A DNA stretch of 64,000 nucleotides, from positions 14,705 through 78,704 of the forward strand of contig SIJG01000121.1 of assembly GCA_023374025.1 (NCBI GenBank), in the 5' to 3' direction. The translations under genes and the position numbers were made by a program. Below the pieces are notes generated by a model. The model did no database searches and was not told the DNA's origin. It saw only the letters and a program-made list of their open reading frames with translations. Positions 10,600 to 20,808 of this stretch are shown one piece after another. Position 1 is the stretch's first letter, and each line of letters opens with the position of its first letter. The stretch comes from Heterodera schachtii. Its lineage: Eukaryota > Nematoda > Chromadorea > Rhabditida > Heteroderidae.

Positions 10600-11206
10600 A
10601 TAAAAAACGCTTAGTCATTTTTAGTCAAAATCTTTTAACAATTTTAATAAAAATTTTCATATTTTTCCGGGCGGCGCCTTTCGGCGCCGCCTGACCCACC
10701 CCCCCCCATGTTCTCCAGTTTTTTAGAAAAAAGACGTCGCGAGATAAGCTGTTTTAAAAATCAAAAAATGATCGTCAATTAACATAGCCGGGACCCCTTC
10801 ACAAACCTTCCCAAAATGAACCCTAAAAATTAAAAAAGAATTAATTTATTTTCATTTCGTCACCACCAAATGAGTACAATCTTTTGAATTTTCTTTTAAA
10901 AAAAAGCTTCTTAAGGGGTGCATTGAAAACTAATGAAAAATTTTGAGAATTTTCGACCACAGTCTCTGAATCTGAAGCTTTATTCTGATTATAAATTACT
11001 CTTAACCAATTTTTTGCTTGGATTTATTTAAATAAAAATTTTTAAAATAAAAAAAAAATTTTGAAAATTACGGATTGCGCATTACGGGAAATTACGGGGT
11101 TTTTGGGCCTCTGTAATTACGGATTACGGGTGGCCATAACTGAAAAAATCGCCGTAATTACGGATTACGGATTTCCGTAATTGAAAATCATTTACGTCCA
11201 GCCCTG
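10600..11206 (-). mobile_element. hAT-like element, truncated copy in module A
   Basis: One terminus is intact: on minus it begins CAGGGCTGGACGTAAATG at 11206, next to ATTAGAGT (minus, 11214-11207), the same flank as in the complete copy at 47988-49023. Subterminal CCGTAATTACGG repeats and the GGCGGCGCC hairpin at 10670-10691 are present. The distal terminus is missing. Confidence 0.7.
10670..10691. repeat. Perfect G+C hairpin next to C homopolymer
   Basis: GGCGGCGCC, loop TTTC, GGCGCCGCC: a 9-bp stem that could fold strongly in either strand, immediately followed by TGACCCA and a C run. Also present at 33748-33770 and 48508-48531 with G runs of different length. Confidence 0.85.
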
Positions 11207-11811
11207 ACTCTAATGCTTATATTCTGAAAAAGTGATGAATAGGAATTTTCAAATTTAAAGAAATTTTAAGAACAATTAAAAACATTCCAGTAAATCTTTT
11301 TGCTAACCGAGACCCGCCAGCAGTGCCGATGGGCGCCGTCGAAAAAATTTTGAAAATTAGAATGCATTTTTTAACATTTTCAACAAAAATAACCAATTTT
11401 TGCAATTTGTGCCAATTTTTAAGAAGAAAAAAAGTTATCCCGCCTGGGAAAAATTGGAACTTTTGGCTATTTAACAGATTTTCATCAAAAATTGACTTTT
11501 TTATTTTATTTTTTTTTTTGTCTAAATTTTAATGTAATTTTGGGGGCCGGCGGTGCTGAAGCAGCATCTCAAAAAAAAGCATATACAAAGAATTGCTTTC
11601 TATAGGCGAGTGTTAGCACATACATAATTTTTTATTTTTTGGTACCTCCAATTTCCAACCGTTTTTTTTAATTTAAAATACTGGTAAAGCCTAACATTTT
11701 TATGAAATTTATGAGCAGAAATCAAAGACAACAACATTTAAGCAAAGTCCAACATTTAGATCACATAAACGTATCAATCAATCAATTCATTTCGGCTTTT
11801 GCTGTTTCTGA

Positions 11812-13098
11812 TCAGTGATCACCACTCAGCCAGGCAGAAGCATCGTCGAGAAGACTTCAAAAATGAAAGATTTATATTTTTTGTTTCTAAAATTGTTTTC
11901 ACCTTTTGTCGACTCCGTCGTCTGTGATATGAATGTCAATTTTGTTCCATTGGCCCCCCATTTGATTGATCTTCTGCCGTTTCTGATCATCGGGCACAAT
12001 TGGAGAACGGATGAGGTAAAAACATTTCACATCATCTTCTGCTTCTTCTTCGAAATCTTCTTCGTCTTCTTTGGACAGTGTCAATTTCTCTTGAGTAAAT
12101 TCGTTGATCAATTCAAATGGCACAACGACAGAAAGTGAAGAGGACGGCGGAAATACAACAGAGATGCAGAAATTCGCAGGAGAAGAAGCAGAGGAAAAAG
12201 CCTAAAAAGGAGCAAAAATATTGAAAAAGCGAAATTAAATTGGACAAATCACCGCTTTGATTTGTTCCACAATTGTCGACCATTGGGCCACAGTTAAATA
12301 AACGATATTAAACGCCTTCGGCAAATTGTCGAGATGAGGCGTGAACAGCCATTTGGTCACCGCTTGGCCATCCGACGCATTGGCACTGTCGTCAGGTGGA
12401 AATTCGGGCAAAAAGGTGCCACCGAAATCAACAACGCGAAGGGCTGGGCAATCGATGAGCATTGACGGAGCAAATTGGCGCATTTGACGAAAAGCGATGG
12501 GGTTCAAATACATCTCACGAATGGTGTCCTTGAACATTGGCATAATGTTGAGCACAACCATCTCCAAAATGCGAACATTTGCAGTGGAAATGAACAAATT
12601 CATTGCACATTTGGCGGAAAAAACGGTGAAAACGGCCGAGAAAAGTGAGCACATTTTGGTCGATGAAGCTGAAAATCAAAGTCTAATTAATGGACACAAA
12701 TTGAAAAATTCAAATTTTACGTGGTCCATATGTGTCCGAATGCCATGACTTTGTTTGGCAACGGGACTTGCGGGATTGGCAGCGATTTCAAATTGGCATT
12801 GACAATTTCCATTTCATTTGCGCCATTGTCTCCAATTTTGCGTCGAATTTGCATTTTGCCCAATTTCCATTTGCGCGTTTTGAAGTGTTCATCAACGAAA
12901 CAGTCAAAACGGCGGCTGACCATCGCAATTCCGAAGCCAAGTTGAGAGCGTGGAAGCAAATCGAACACTTTGAGCCAACAGTCGGCAGAAATGAAGCTGA
13001 AAACGAAGTAAATGAATAATTAGCATGGACAATCCAAAATTGAATTATTACATCGCTTTTTCCATTTCCTTCTCCACTTCCTTCGGATTGTCAGACAT
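11812..13098 (-). pseudogene. F-box-like protein, branch A2 (frameshifted copy)
   Basis: Exons 13098-13052 (MSDNPKEVEKEMEKA), 12996-12721, 12668-12253, 12201-11903 and 11854-11812. Exon 2 carries the F-box-like segment: SADCWLKVFDLLPRSQLGF, then VSRRFDCFVDEHFKTRKW. Exon 3 holds PPDDSANASDGQAVTKWLF, exon 4 the domain PFELINEFTQEKLTL and RSPIVPD, exon 5 a short tail. F-box proteins recruit substrates to SCF ubiquitin ligases; that role is inferred for this family, not shown. Exon 3 has one extra T in a homopolymer (six instead of five at about 12616-12621, compared with the copy at 46534-46948), so its length is 416 rather than 415 nt and the frame is lost early. Either a recent pseudogene or an assembly homopolymer error. 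Confidence 0.75.
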
Positions 13099-13930
13099 TT
13101 TTTTGAGATTGGTAATCAAAAAACAAATAAAAATAGGCGAACTGAAAAATAAAATTTATCAAATAAATGTGGATGAAATGAATCAGGGATGGCACGGACT
13201 TCCGATTTCCAACAAATGAATTTAGTATATGTTTAAAGAAAGTTTACAAAACGATAAACAATCAACAATTACTTAATTAATTAATAGGGTTGGTGATTGT
13301 ATGCACTGAAAATGAGCTGATTTTACATATTTTTGCTTCTTTAGACTTTTTGATTTCAAATGATACATAATAGGGTTTATTCGAACATAACAAAGTTATT
13401 GTATAAAAATGAGGTGTGGGTTATTAAATTAGCTTAAGCATTTGTAAAACATAAAAACATTTTAAAAAAAAATAAAATCAGAGAAAAGCAAAGAAAAAGC
13501 AAAGGAATACTTTTGCTTAAGCAAAAGGGAAGTAAAAAGAGAGCGAATGAAAGAAAGTGGAAGAGGAGGGATGGCTTTTATAATAAGGCGTCGAATACGA
13601 CCGTTTAAGAAAATCGTGTAAAATTAACAAAAAAATTTAGTATAAAAGTGGTTGCCGTTCCTCCGCCACTTTTCATTATTTTCCATTCGTTTCATTTATT
13701 TGTTTTTGTCTCTCTCTCTTTCGACTTTTTCTCCCTGACAATACCATCAAAAATGATTCTCTACGTTTTTTATTTGTTTTTCTCTTCTTTACCCTTTTCC
13801 TTCTCATTTTTTACTCTGTGCCATTTTCCAATTCCAAATCAAAATTCTTTCAATGCTTTTTTAAATTTGGATAATTTTCTTTTTCAGTTCGCCTATTTTT
13901 ATTTGTTTTTTGATTACCAATTTCAAAAAA
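13099..13930. promoter_or_regulatory. Shared intergenic promoter region of a head-to-head F-box pair
   Basis: The two genes of module A diverge from this 830-bp interval. A TATA element TATAAAAGTGGTTGC lies at 13641-13655, about 285 nt before the plus-strand ATG. Further upstream CGTCGAATACGACCGTTTAA and GTTCGAATAAACCCTA-type sequences are conserved in all copies. The plus-strand leader is CT/T rich and contains ATGATTCTCTACG, the remnant of a first exon still coding in branch A3. Confidence 0.6.
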
Positions 13931-16032
13931 ATGTCTGACAATCCGAAGGAAGTGGAGAAGGAAATGGAAAAAGCGATGTAATAATTCAATTTTGGATTGT
14001 CCATGCTAATTATTCATTTTGCTATCCCTTTTCAGCTTCATTTCTGCCGACTGTTGGCTCAAAGTGTTCGATTTGCTTCCACGCTCTCAACTTGGCTTTG
14101 GCATTGCGATGGTCAGCCGCCGTTTTGACTGTTTCGTCGATGAACACTTCAAAACGCGCAAATGGAAATTGGGCGACATGATTATTGAAGGCAAAATTGG
14201 AAAGAATGGCGCAAAAGAAATGAAAATTGTGCAAATTGGCAATCTCGGTGGAAAAGAATTGCCAATTCCGCAAGTTCCGTTGCCGAACAAAGTCATCGGA
14301 TTCGGACGCATTTCGATCGCGTAAAAAAATGAATTAAAAATTTGGAAATGATTTGTGACCATCAACACTTGCTAATTAATTTTTAGCTTCATCGACCAAA
14401 ATGTGCTCACTTTCCTTCGCCGTTTTGACCGCTTTTTCGCTTCATGTACAACGGAGTTTGACATTTACGTTGAAAATGTTCGCATTTCGGAGTTCGTTCT
14501 ACGCAACATTTGGCCGATGCTTAAGGACACTATTCTTTATATTCAAACCGAGGCGATCGTTTATCGTCAAATGCGTCAATTGGGCCCGTCAGCGCTCAAC
14601 GATTATCCAGCGCTTCGCATTTTGTCCACCGGCATTTTGCCCGAATTTCCGCCTGACGACAGTGCCAATGCGTCGGATGGCCAATTGGTGACCAAATGGC
14701 TGTTCTCGCCTCGTCCCGACAATTTGCCGAAGGTGTTCACGTGCATTGTGGAAGCACCGGAGGTGGCATCAATGGAGCAATGGTTGGCAACAGTGGAACA
14801 AATCAAAACGGTGAATCACTCAATTTAATTCGTCTTTTTCTTATTTTACGATCAAATTAAAAAATTATTTCTTTTTATCATTCGGTTACTCTCGGCTGAA
14901 AAGCACGAAAATAAAACGATTTTTTGGCGTAAAGCATTTTGTACTTTGTTTTGGGCCCGGCATTTACTTTTTGTCTTCTTTTCAGGCATTTTCCATCGCT
15001 TCTTCGCCTGTCAATTTCGGCTTCGCAATTTTCTTTCCGTCCTCCGATGAGCCTCTGACCGTTCAGCCCTTTGAACTGACCAACGAATTGACTGGGGAGA
15101 AATTGACATTGATAGAAGAAGACGACGATGCTTTTATTGTCATCCGTTGTCCAATTGGAAGTGATGTGGCAAAATGGAAAAAGGCGACTTATGCTGGAGT
15201 GAATGATCGACAGAACCAAATTGACTTTATGATCAGAGACGACGCATTTGACAAAAGGTGAACAACGATTAGTAGGGATCATTTATTTATGTAAGAAAAA
15301 TCGCGAAATATGTAAATAAAATATGTATAAAAAACATTGAAATATGTATGAAATATGTACAAAAATCCAGAAATATGTACTAAAATATGTAAATAAAAAT
15401 TTTTAAATGGTGATTTTTTGGAAAAAAAATTCTTTCTAAAGGGTGAAATAGGCACAAATTGCCATAAAAATGACCTAAATAGGCTTAAAATTATTTTTAG
15501 TAATTTAAAAATTAATTTTTGGTATTCCATTTTTGAAAAAAAAAAAACTATTTTTTGGGGCACATTTTCCAAAAAATTTTTGCTTTTCGCAAAAAATTTC
15601 TTTAAATTGCTCAAAATTTTTGAAAAAAATTGCGAAATTTTAGATATTTTTGGGGGTATTTCATAAAAAAATTCCCTAAAAATTCTCAAAAAATGCAAAA
15701 TATGTACGAAAAAATGCGAAAAAGTCCAAAATATGTATAAAAATATGTACATATGTAATATGTAGAAAAATCCGAAAATATGTAAAAATATGTAAATAAA
15801 GGTCCCAACTTTTGTTCGCAAACACAAAAAAGAAAGTGTTTTTCCTACTAATTAGAGCATGGAGAATCTAGGAAAAAAACATGTATTTACATAAAAAAAT
15901 GATCCCTATTAATGAGGACAACATCGGAGATGGGTAAGCGAATGCTTTTTCAAAAATTCAATTTTATTATGTATTTTTATTTTTAGGCTTCTTGACGAAA
16001 CTCCTGGCCCAAGTGATCAGCCGAAGAAGTGA
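13931..16032 (+). CDS. F-box-like protein, branch A1, intact (357 aa)
   Basis: Five exons with perfect phases: 13931-13977, 14036-14320, 14387-14810, 14986-15257 and 15987-16032 (stop TGA). The first exon encodes MSDNPKEVEKEMEKA. Exon 2 is F-box-like (ISADCWLKVFDLLPRSQLG, VSRRFDCFVDEHFKTRKW, residues about 17-55). Exon 3 runs from FIDQNVLTFLRRFDRFF to the conserved LPEFPPDDSANASDGQ and WLATVEQIKT. Exon 4 contains the domain PFELTNELTGEKLTL followed by IVIRCPIG and NQIDFMIRDD. Exon 5 ends LLDETPGPSDQPKK. The start is the only ATG in frame before the acceptor. The last intron is large because a hAT-like element is inserted. Function unknown; F-box assignment comes from the LP-x-L-x-SRRFD pattern and my memory of a large Globodera family. 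Confidence 0.8.
15273..15907. mobile_element. Non-autonomous hAT-like element in last intron, 635 bp
   Basis: Ends TAGGGATCATTTATTTATG and, inverted, CATAAAAAAATGATCCCTA. The interior is full of AAATATGTA/AAATATGTAC units, as expected for subterminal transposase-binding repeats. The homologous intron of the gene at 29260-30590 has ACGATTAG followed directly by other sequence, so this is an insertion. Target duplication is not clear. Size and organisation match the element at 43071-43712. Confidence 0.75.
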
Positions 16033-17090
16033 ATGAATGATTTGTTGAGAAGTGATCAACCAAATTGAAGGATGGAATTGCATAATGAATTTGAGCCCAT
16101 TTGACGTATAATTGTTTTTTTTGTTGTGGTGATCAATTTGGATTGTGTTATGTGATTAAGATAAATTTTGCGATTTTCTGAAACCGTAATGCAATAGTTT
16201 TTAAAACGAGAAAGAACCTAGTCGGTTAATGAGCGTGTTTCTAACTGTGAGAGTCAAAATGTTCAAATTAATTCATATGATTGCAATGATCTAATAATTT
16301 GACCGATGAAATGCTATCCTAATTAACTCGTAAAAAGATTTTTATGAAATGTTTTTCAGGCACAACTCTTTTTTTTATACTTTAGTTCACAAATAAAAAT
16401 GCATGTTAGAAAGTGATGAACCCTTTTTAAGCCATTTTAAGGGTCATTTAAAGTCAGCAAAAAAGTCATTTGACTTAAATTCCCATCCCTACTGATCACT
16501 GATCAGTGTGTCCATTTTTTTGTGAGCCGATATTGTTAAGAAAGTATATGGTATATAGAAATTTTCATAAAAATAAATGCATACACATTGGCCTATTTTA
16601 ATGGCAATTTAATAATATCTATTATTTTTCCGATTCTTCTCTATTAGAGCCACTTTAGTCCTATATTAATAGAGGAAATGTGCGACATGCTGTGTTTTCA
16701 AAAATTTCTCCCACTTTTCCTAACGGAATTCCTTGACCTCTCAAATATTTTCCTAAACATTTTTAAAGTATTGTAAATTACGGCTTCAGAAAATCACTAT
16801 ATTTATCCTAAAGTCATACACAACACCGAATAAAAGTAAAGTTGATCATCGCAACAAAAAGAACAATTTTAAAATCGTCAATTAATTATCCAACATCGCA
16901 ATCCAAATTGGTCGATTACTTCTCAGCAATTCATTCTTGAAATGCTTGGGGGAATTTCGAGCAATTATCAAATGGATTGTATAATTTTCTTTGTTATTAT
17001 ATTTTGGATAAAACTGAGATTTTTAAAAATTAAGCCGGAAGTGATATTTTGATGATAATTGCAAAAATTTCTTATATTTTTTTACTGAGA
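16033..17090. other. Intergenic, no gene seen
   Basis: A+T-rich DNA with no open frame longer than 60 codons that looks coding. 3' flank of the preceding gene (AAATAAAAATGC at about 16391). Confidence 0.6.
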
Positions 17091-17152
17091 CGGAGTTGGC
17101 CCCTTATAGACTAAGATGGAGTTGGCTCAGACGGAGTTGGCCCCTACCGTTG
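17091..17152. repeat. GACGGAGTTGGC repeat at a gene break
   Basis: Three copies of (G)A(C/T)GGAGTTGGC with spacer CCCTTATAGACTAAG. It lies exactly where homology to the F-box-like gene on minus ends, so it marks the breakpoint. Related to the repeat at 1446-1520. Confidence 0.6.
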
Positions 17153-18365
17153 GTTGACCATCTTTTCTCGGAGTGTGCAACCACTTGGACAACGCCATGC
17201 CAGCAGTTGCATTTGGCCCATCATCAGCAGCAGTTCCAACATCGGGGTGCAGCACATCCGAATCCATCGAATTCAATGTGTTGAGATCAGTGAGAATTCG
17301 GTGAAATCAGACAACGCAAATTGTCCAAATGCTCGTGACCGGCAATGTTCAAATGGTGAATGCTTGGCGCAAAAATGGGCCAAATTTCACGGACAAATGC
17401 ATCCCAAATTTGCTGTTGGTGGGCGTCGGTGGTGGTTTTGTCGTGCCGAAACGGCACACTCAGCTCCAAAATGGTGCCTCTTCTGTCAAAAATGTGCTTG
17501 TTGGAACGGAGAAATGCGAGCACAGAATGGTCAATGTAACTGATGCAAAGAAGGGGTGATTAAGTGCTTTAATATAGACAAAAAAAATGGTAAACTGCTG
17601 GCGAATGGGAGCTCCACGAAAAAAAAAAAAATTTTTTTTTAATTCAGTTCTGAAAAGACTACCAGGAGGCTTTGTGGCTTCTGATCACGCTTATGACAAT
17701 TATTAGATGTGCAAAAAAACATTGATTTTGAAAATAACATATTTTCGTAATTTGTTCAATGTTATCAAATGTGTTCATTAAATCAGCCTAGAAAAAATTA
17801 TTTGAAAAAATTTTCATGAGGGTGACAAAACGTACAAGTACCAATGGTGGGGGGGGGGGGGGTAAAAACCTGAATTTTACCCATATTTGATCATAATGAA
17901 CAAATTATTGAAAATATGATTTTAAATCAATAAAAAAAAGCAATCTTTTTGCAAATCTAATATAATATTCGTGCTCAGAAGCCTTGAAAATCCCAGGGTT
18001 CATCTTTTCAAAAAAAAAAAAACTTTTTTTTTTTGGGTGGAGCCCATATTCTCCAGTAGATATTACGCAAAAGATTAAACTAATTACTAAATATCAAGAT
18101 CATCAAAGCAAAGCGAATTTTGTTGAGCAGCGGATGGTCAGGCAATGAAAAGTCCACAAAACGCTGCCACACAGACGCAGACGCCTTCAATTTTGGTCCA
18201 CTACCCTTGCTCATTATCATCCAGTTTTTAAGTGTCAATTCCGTGACATTGAAATGCGTGTCCACCAGCACATCGAAACGTGGCGAAAGCAATGCCAATT
18301 TGAGGCCGAGTTGAGGACGATCAAAAAAGGGCAAAATGTCCATCCAAACGTCGTTGCAAATCCAG
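17152..18365 (-). pseudogene. F-box-like protein, branch B, truncated and frameshifted
   Basis: Minus-strand exon 2 runs 18365 to about 18088 (WICNDVWMDILPFFDRPQLG, then SPRFDVLVDTHFNVTELTL) and exon 3 starts at 17539 (YIDHSVLAFLRSNKHIFDRR). Around 17290-17300 a two-base deletion relative to paralogues changes LISPTILTDL into LISPNSH followed by a stop, while the downstream codons (NATAGMALSKWLHTP) are still recognisable in another frame. Homology stops at 17152 at a repeat, so exons 4 and 5 are lost. No first exon was identified. The intron contains a separate inverted-repeat element. Clearly not functional. Confidence 0.85.
17590..18060. mobile_element. Inverted-repeat element inside the pseudogene intron
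   Basis: The left border ATGGGAGCTCCACG followed by A12-T9 and the right border T12-GGGTGGAGCCCAT are inverted and imperfect. Internal G14 homopolymer at about 17849-17862. No coding capacity. Likely a MITE of about 470 bp, borders approximate. Confidence 0.5.
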
Positions 18366-18689
18366 CTGAAGACTGTGTGCGCGTAAAAATTAAATTTTAG
18401 GAAATTTTTTTCATAAGAAATTTCAAGGAAAAAATTTTAGAAAATTGTAAGATGTTGTTGGCATTATGTTCTTATTTGACTCATAAAAATGGAAATAGTT
18501 CAAGAAAAAATTTGCATAAAAGGAAGGGAACAGTGCGTAATCCAACCATTCTTCATTCATCACTATATTTTTTATTTTGATTAATTTCCCTTTTGTACTT
18601 TGTTTTTTCGACCAAAATATTGTCGTCTTTTTCAACAAAACTGCCAAATACCAAAGCAAACATTCTTTGTATCATTTCATGGTCATTAA

Positions 18690-19278
18690 TAGGGCCGCGA
18701 CTTTTAGTGACGAAAAATCCCAAATTAGTTAACTAAAATAGTGACGAAAAAGTGCCAAAAAAGTGACAAAATAGTGAAAAAAGTCCGAAATAGTGACGAA
18801 TAGTGACATAATTTTCAGCCAAAAAATGAGCAAAAAAAAAATTTTATTCACTAATTTCAGTTGCAAATGAGGTAAATTTCCTTTCTAACATTTATCTTAA
18901 CAAATATTGACATTTTTTAAATCAAAAATTTTGTCAAGAAAAAATTTGGGGGAAAAATTTTTATGAAAATTTTCCAATTCTTAGTGGTATTTTTCAAAAA
19001 AAAATTTATGTCGATTCTTAGGGGTGCATTTTTTGATTTTATTGCATTTTTGTTAAGGAATTTTCCAAAAAATGTCGAAATAGTGAAAAAATAGTGCCAA
19101 AACGCCAAAAAAGTGAATTTTCACTATTTTAAGTGACAAAACGCCAAAATAGTGATTTCTAGTGACGAAAAATGACGTCCAAATGAAAAAATTTTAATGC
19201 AGAAATGCGTTTTTTGAGCTCCTTTCTTCAAATCAATCGAGCAAAAAAAAAGTTTTTTCACTAGAAATCGCGGCCCTA
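18690..19278. mobile_element. Non-autonomous hAT-like element, 589 bp
   Basis: Terminal inverted repeats TAGGGCCGCGA at both ends, extended by TTTTAGTGACGAAAAA-like sequence. The interior repeats TAGTGACGAAAAA and CCAAAATAGTGA units many times on both sides. No ORF. TAATA flanks both sides (five bases), so a full 8-bp duplication is not evident. Confidence 0.75.
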
Positions 19279-19472
19279 ATAAATTTCAAAAATGTTTCGA
19301 AGAACAAAAAATTCAATAATTTTTTGCCGAAAAAACCGTAAAAGTTGGCTTTTTGTCATAGTTCCCCTGAAATCCCAATCCCATTTTTCCAAGGCCTCAA
19401 AACACCCATCACATATTGTACATATTATTTGCAAAAGCCTGATCATCTCCATCCATCATCATCATCACCACC

Positions 19473-20808
19473 ATGACGGACGAGCCCGAAACAAAGGACC
19501 AACTCATCTACCTGATGAACGTGTGCGAGAAGGCGCGACGCTTCGACGACATGGTGGAGACGATGAAAAGGTGTGGTCTCTGGGATTTCACAAATTTTGA
19601 TGATCAATTAAGTGCTTTATCCCCCCTCCCCTCCCATTTCAGTTGATCAAATTGGACCCCAATCTTAGCCTGGAGGATCGTGTTTCGCTGGCAGTGGCCT
19701 ACAAAGGTGCGATGTCTTCACGCCGTTCATCATGGCGTTCCTTGGTGTCCATCGAGGAGCGGACCGGCCCGCAAATGAACGAGCGACAACATCAGGTGGT
19801 GCCGACGTCGACATTTGGAGGCCCCGGCACATTTTCCGTTAAAAAATGCCACTGATTTTCCCCCTTTTTTCCCCAAACACAGGTGATGCAGAGCTATCGT
19901 GAGCATGTGGAGAACGAATTGGTGACCATCTGCCAAGAACTTTTGGTGGGTTTTCCGTTTTTTCAAAAAAATTTTTTTTGTACATCCCCAATTTCTCTTC
20001 CGTTCAACAGACGTGCATCAACGAAGTGCTGTTCCCGAAAGCGACCGACCCGGAGCCGAAGATGTTCTACCTGAAAATGAAAGCCGACTACTACCGTTAC
20101 ATGGCCGAAGTGGCGACGGATAAGGACCGATCGGGTGAGACAGAATTTGACCGATCACAATTTTCACCACCATTTTTTGATCCGCCATTTTTCAGCATTT
20201 TATGAGTCTTCAATCATCTGACCGTCCTCAATTTCTTGGACCATAACTTTTCCATGTTCCAGCAAACCATACATTTTCAGCGTTTTTTTGAACGAATACC
20301 AAATCTGTTGTTTTTTGAACATGAAAAAAAAGTTATGGTCCAAGAAATTGAGGATGTTCAAAGCTGATTGGACTCATAAAATACAAAAAAAAAAAAAGAA
20401 ATATTTTTCGATTATTTCATAATTTTTTTGTTTGTTCCGCAGGTGTCGTCGAACTCGCAAAGGCCGCTTACCAGGAAGCCATGGAAATCGCCACCTCCAA
20501 AATTGCAGCGATCAACCCGACTCGTCTTGGCCTTGCACTCAACTTCTCCGTGTTCAACTTCGAAATCTTAAAATCGGTGGACGAGGCGCGCAAAGTGGCC
20601 CAAAAAGTGGGTTTCATCATACTTTTCCTTTCATTGTATAATAATGTCCAAATCCTCTCCCGATTTTCAGGCAATTGACTTGGCCCAGGCGGAGATTGCC
20701 ACACTGACGGTACCATTGGCCGATGACGCCTCGAGCAACTTGCGCATGCTGAGGGAAAACATGGAATTGTGGACACCGGAGGGCGGCAGCCACACCAAGA
20801 CGACCTGA
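19473..20808 (+). CDS. Divergent 14-3-3 protein
   Basis: Exons 19473-19570, 19643-19795, 19883-19945, 20011-20134, 20443-20606 and 20671-20808. The protein starts [20 protein letters not shown] and shows the nine-helix 14-3-3 pattern: [50 protein letters not shown] and [12 protein letters not shown]. 14-3-3 dimers bind phosphoserine or phosphothreonine peptides in the cytoplasm and nucleus. The peptide-contacting residues appear retained: K in AYK, the R of SRR, the R and Y of YYRY, N of LNFSVF, and N and W of the last helix. The two family signatures are clearly altered ([10 protein letters not shown] instead of [28 protein letters not shown] at the end), so this is a divergent paralogue rather than the main housekeeping copy. 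The exon 1 donor (AAAAG|GTGTGG) is phase 2 but exon 2 reads in phase 0; one base may be missing in the assembly or exon 1 is built differently. Confidence 0.85.
20197..20382. mobile_element. MITE in 14-3-3 intron, TTTTATGAGTC termini
   Basis: 186 bp, nearly all inverted repeat: ATTTTATGAGTCTTCAATC at the left and GATTGGACTCATAAAAT at the right, with inner arms CCTCAATTTCTTGGACCATA and its complement. It lies wholly in the intron 20135-20442. The same family is at 51590-51740. Confidence 0.85.

Larger units (their letters stand above)
10600..16032. repeat. Segmental duplication, module A (inverted relative to B and C)
   Basis: Contains, in order, part of a CAGGGCTGGACG-type transposon, an F-box-like gene on minus, the intergenic promoter region and an F-box-like gene on plus. 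The same order occurs reversed at about 29240-33925 and 43780-48680, with near-identical coding and intergenic sequence over several kilobases, including the intergenic phrase CCAACCCTATTAATTAATTA. Confidence 0.85.

Noticed and set aside
13648..13938. Hydrophobic ORF upstream of MSDN start in branch A1
   Set aside because: It is the T-rich leader; it ends with a stop overlapping the MSDN ATG and is not conserved as a frame in all copies. Kept only as a remnant of the A3-type first exon.
15279..15827. 182-codon minus-strand ORF rich in F, I, L
   Set aside because: It lies within a hAT-like element made of AAATATGTA units; low-complexity artefact, no transposase motif.
15273..15907. 8-bp target duplication
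   Set aside because: Flanks ACGATTAG and TTAATGAG do not match, so no duplication is claimed for this copy.
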